This document shows, piece after piece, positions 6,563 through 6,627 of a DNA stretch of 6,627 bases (within the stretch, counting starts at the first letter, position 1; every line of letters starts with the position of its first letter). The DNA is from Bacteroidales bacterium. GTDB taxonomy: Bacteria > Bacteroidota > Bacteroidia > Bacteroidales > ML635J-15. The notes below the pieces were generated by a model. That model made no database searches and was not told where the DNA came from. It saw only the letters and a list, made by a program, of their open reading frames with translations. The stretch lies in contig JAGOEF010000091.1 in assembly GCA_017997855.1 (NCBI GenBank), positions 1 to 6,627 of the forward strand, written 5' to 3'. A program made the position numbers and the translations under genes.

Positions 6563-6627
6563 ATGAAATGATTGATAAATACTTAATAGGAGGCTTTTAT
6601 TAAACCAGTCCTCAAATAACAATAACC
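6563..6627. other. Short 3' flank with no gene
   Basis: After the ATPase stop codon only 65 AT-rich bases remain. They hold no gene and no clear hairpin with a T-run, so no terminator can be named within the window. Confidence 0.5.

Overview
The window looks like a piece of a Bacteroidota (Bacteroidetes) chromosome. Three things suggest this: moderately AT-rich DNA, matches to the Bacteroidota -7 promoter element TAnnTTTG with no Shine-Dalgarno sequence before any start codon, and a giant secreted protein built of fibronectin type III (FN3) and jelly-roll modules in the style of Bacteroidota type IX secretion cargo. No RNA gene, CRISPR array, insertion sequence or integrase was seen.

Layout. 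Positions 3498 down to 1 (minus strand) are one uninterrupted reading frame of at least 1166 codons. It starts inside the window with a signal peptide and runs off the left edge without a stop. It encodes a modular surface or secreted protein with the order FN3-FN3-jellyroll-FN3-FN3-jellyroll-FN3-FN3-FN3-jellyroll(cut). Positions 3499-3920 are a divergent intergenic region holding the minus-strand promoter of that gene and, at its right end, a palindrome-rich promoter for the next gene. Positions 3921-5039 (plus) encode a complete Fic-domain protein (372 aa) with an intact catalytic motif, an N-terminal self-inhibitory motif and a C-terminal winged helix. Positions 5040-5299 are intergenic, with an imperfect hairpin after the Fic gene and inverted repeats before the next. 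Positions 5300-6562 (plus) encode a complete AAA ATPase (420 aa) of the AAA_14/DUF4143 type. The last 65 bases hold no gene.

How they relate. The adhesin-like gene is divergent from the other two and there is no functional reason to link it to them. The Fic and ATPase genes run the same way but are 260 bases apart and each has its own promoter-like sequence, so they look like two independent accessory genes rather than an operon. Both families are common, scattered accessory genes in Bacteroidota. I do not see convincing evidence of a new multi-gene system. The points most worth a second look are the nested palindromes over the Fic promoter (possible self-regulation by the Fic protein's own winged helix) and the duplicated, cysteine-rich modules of the giant protein.
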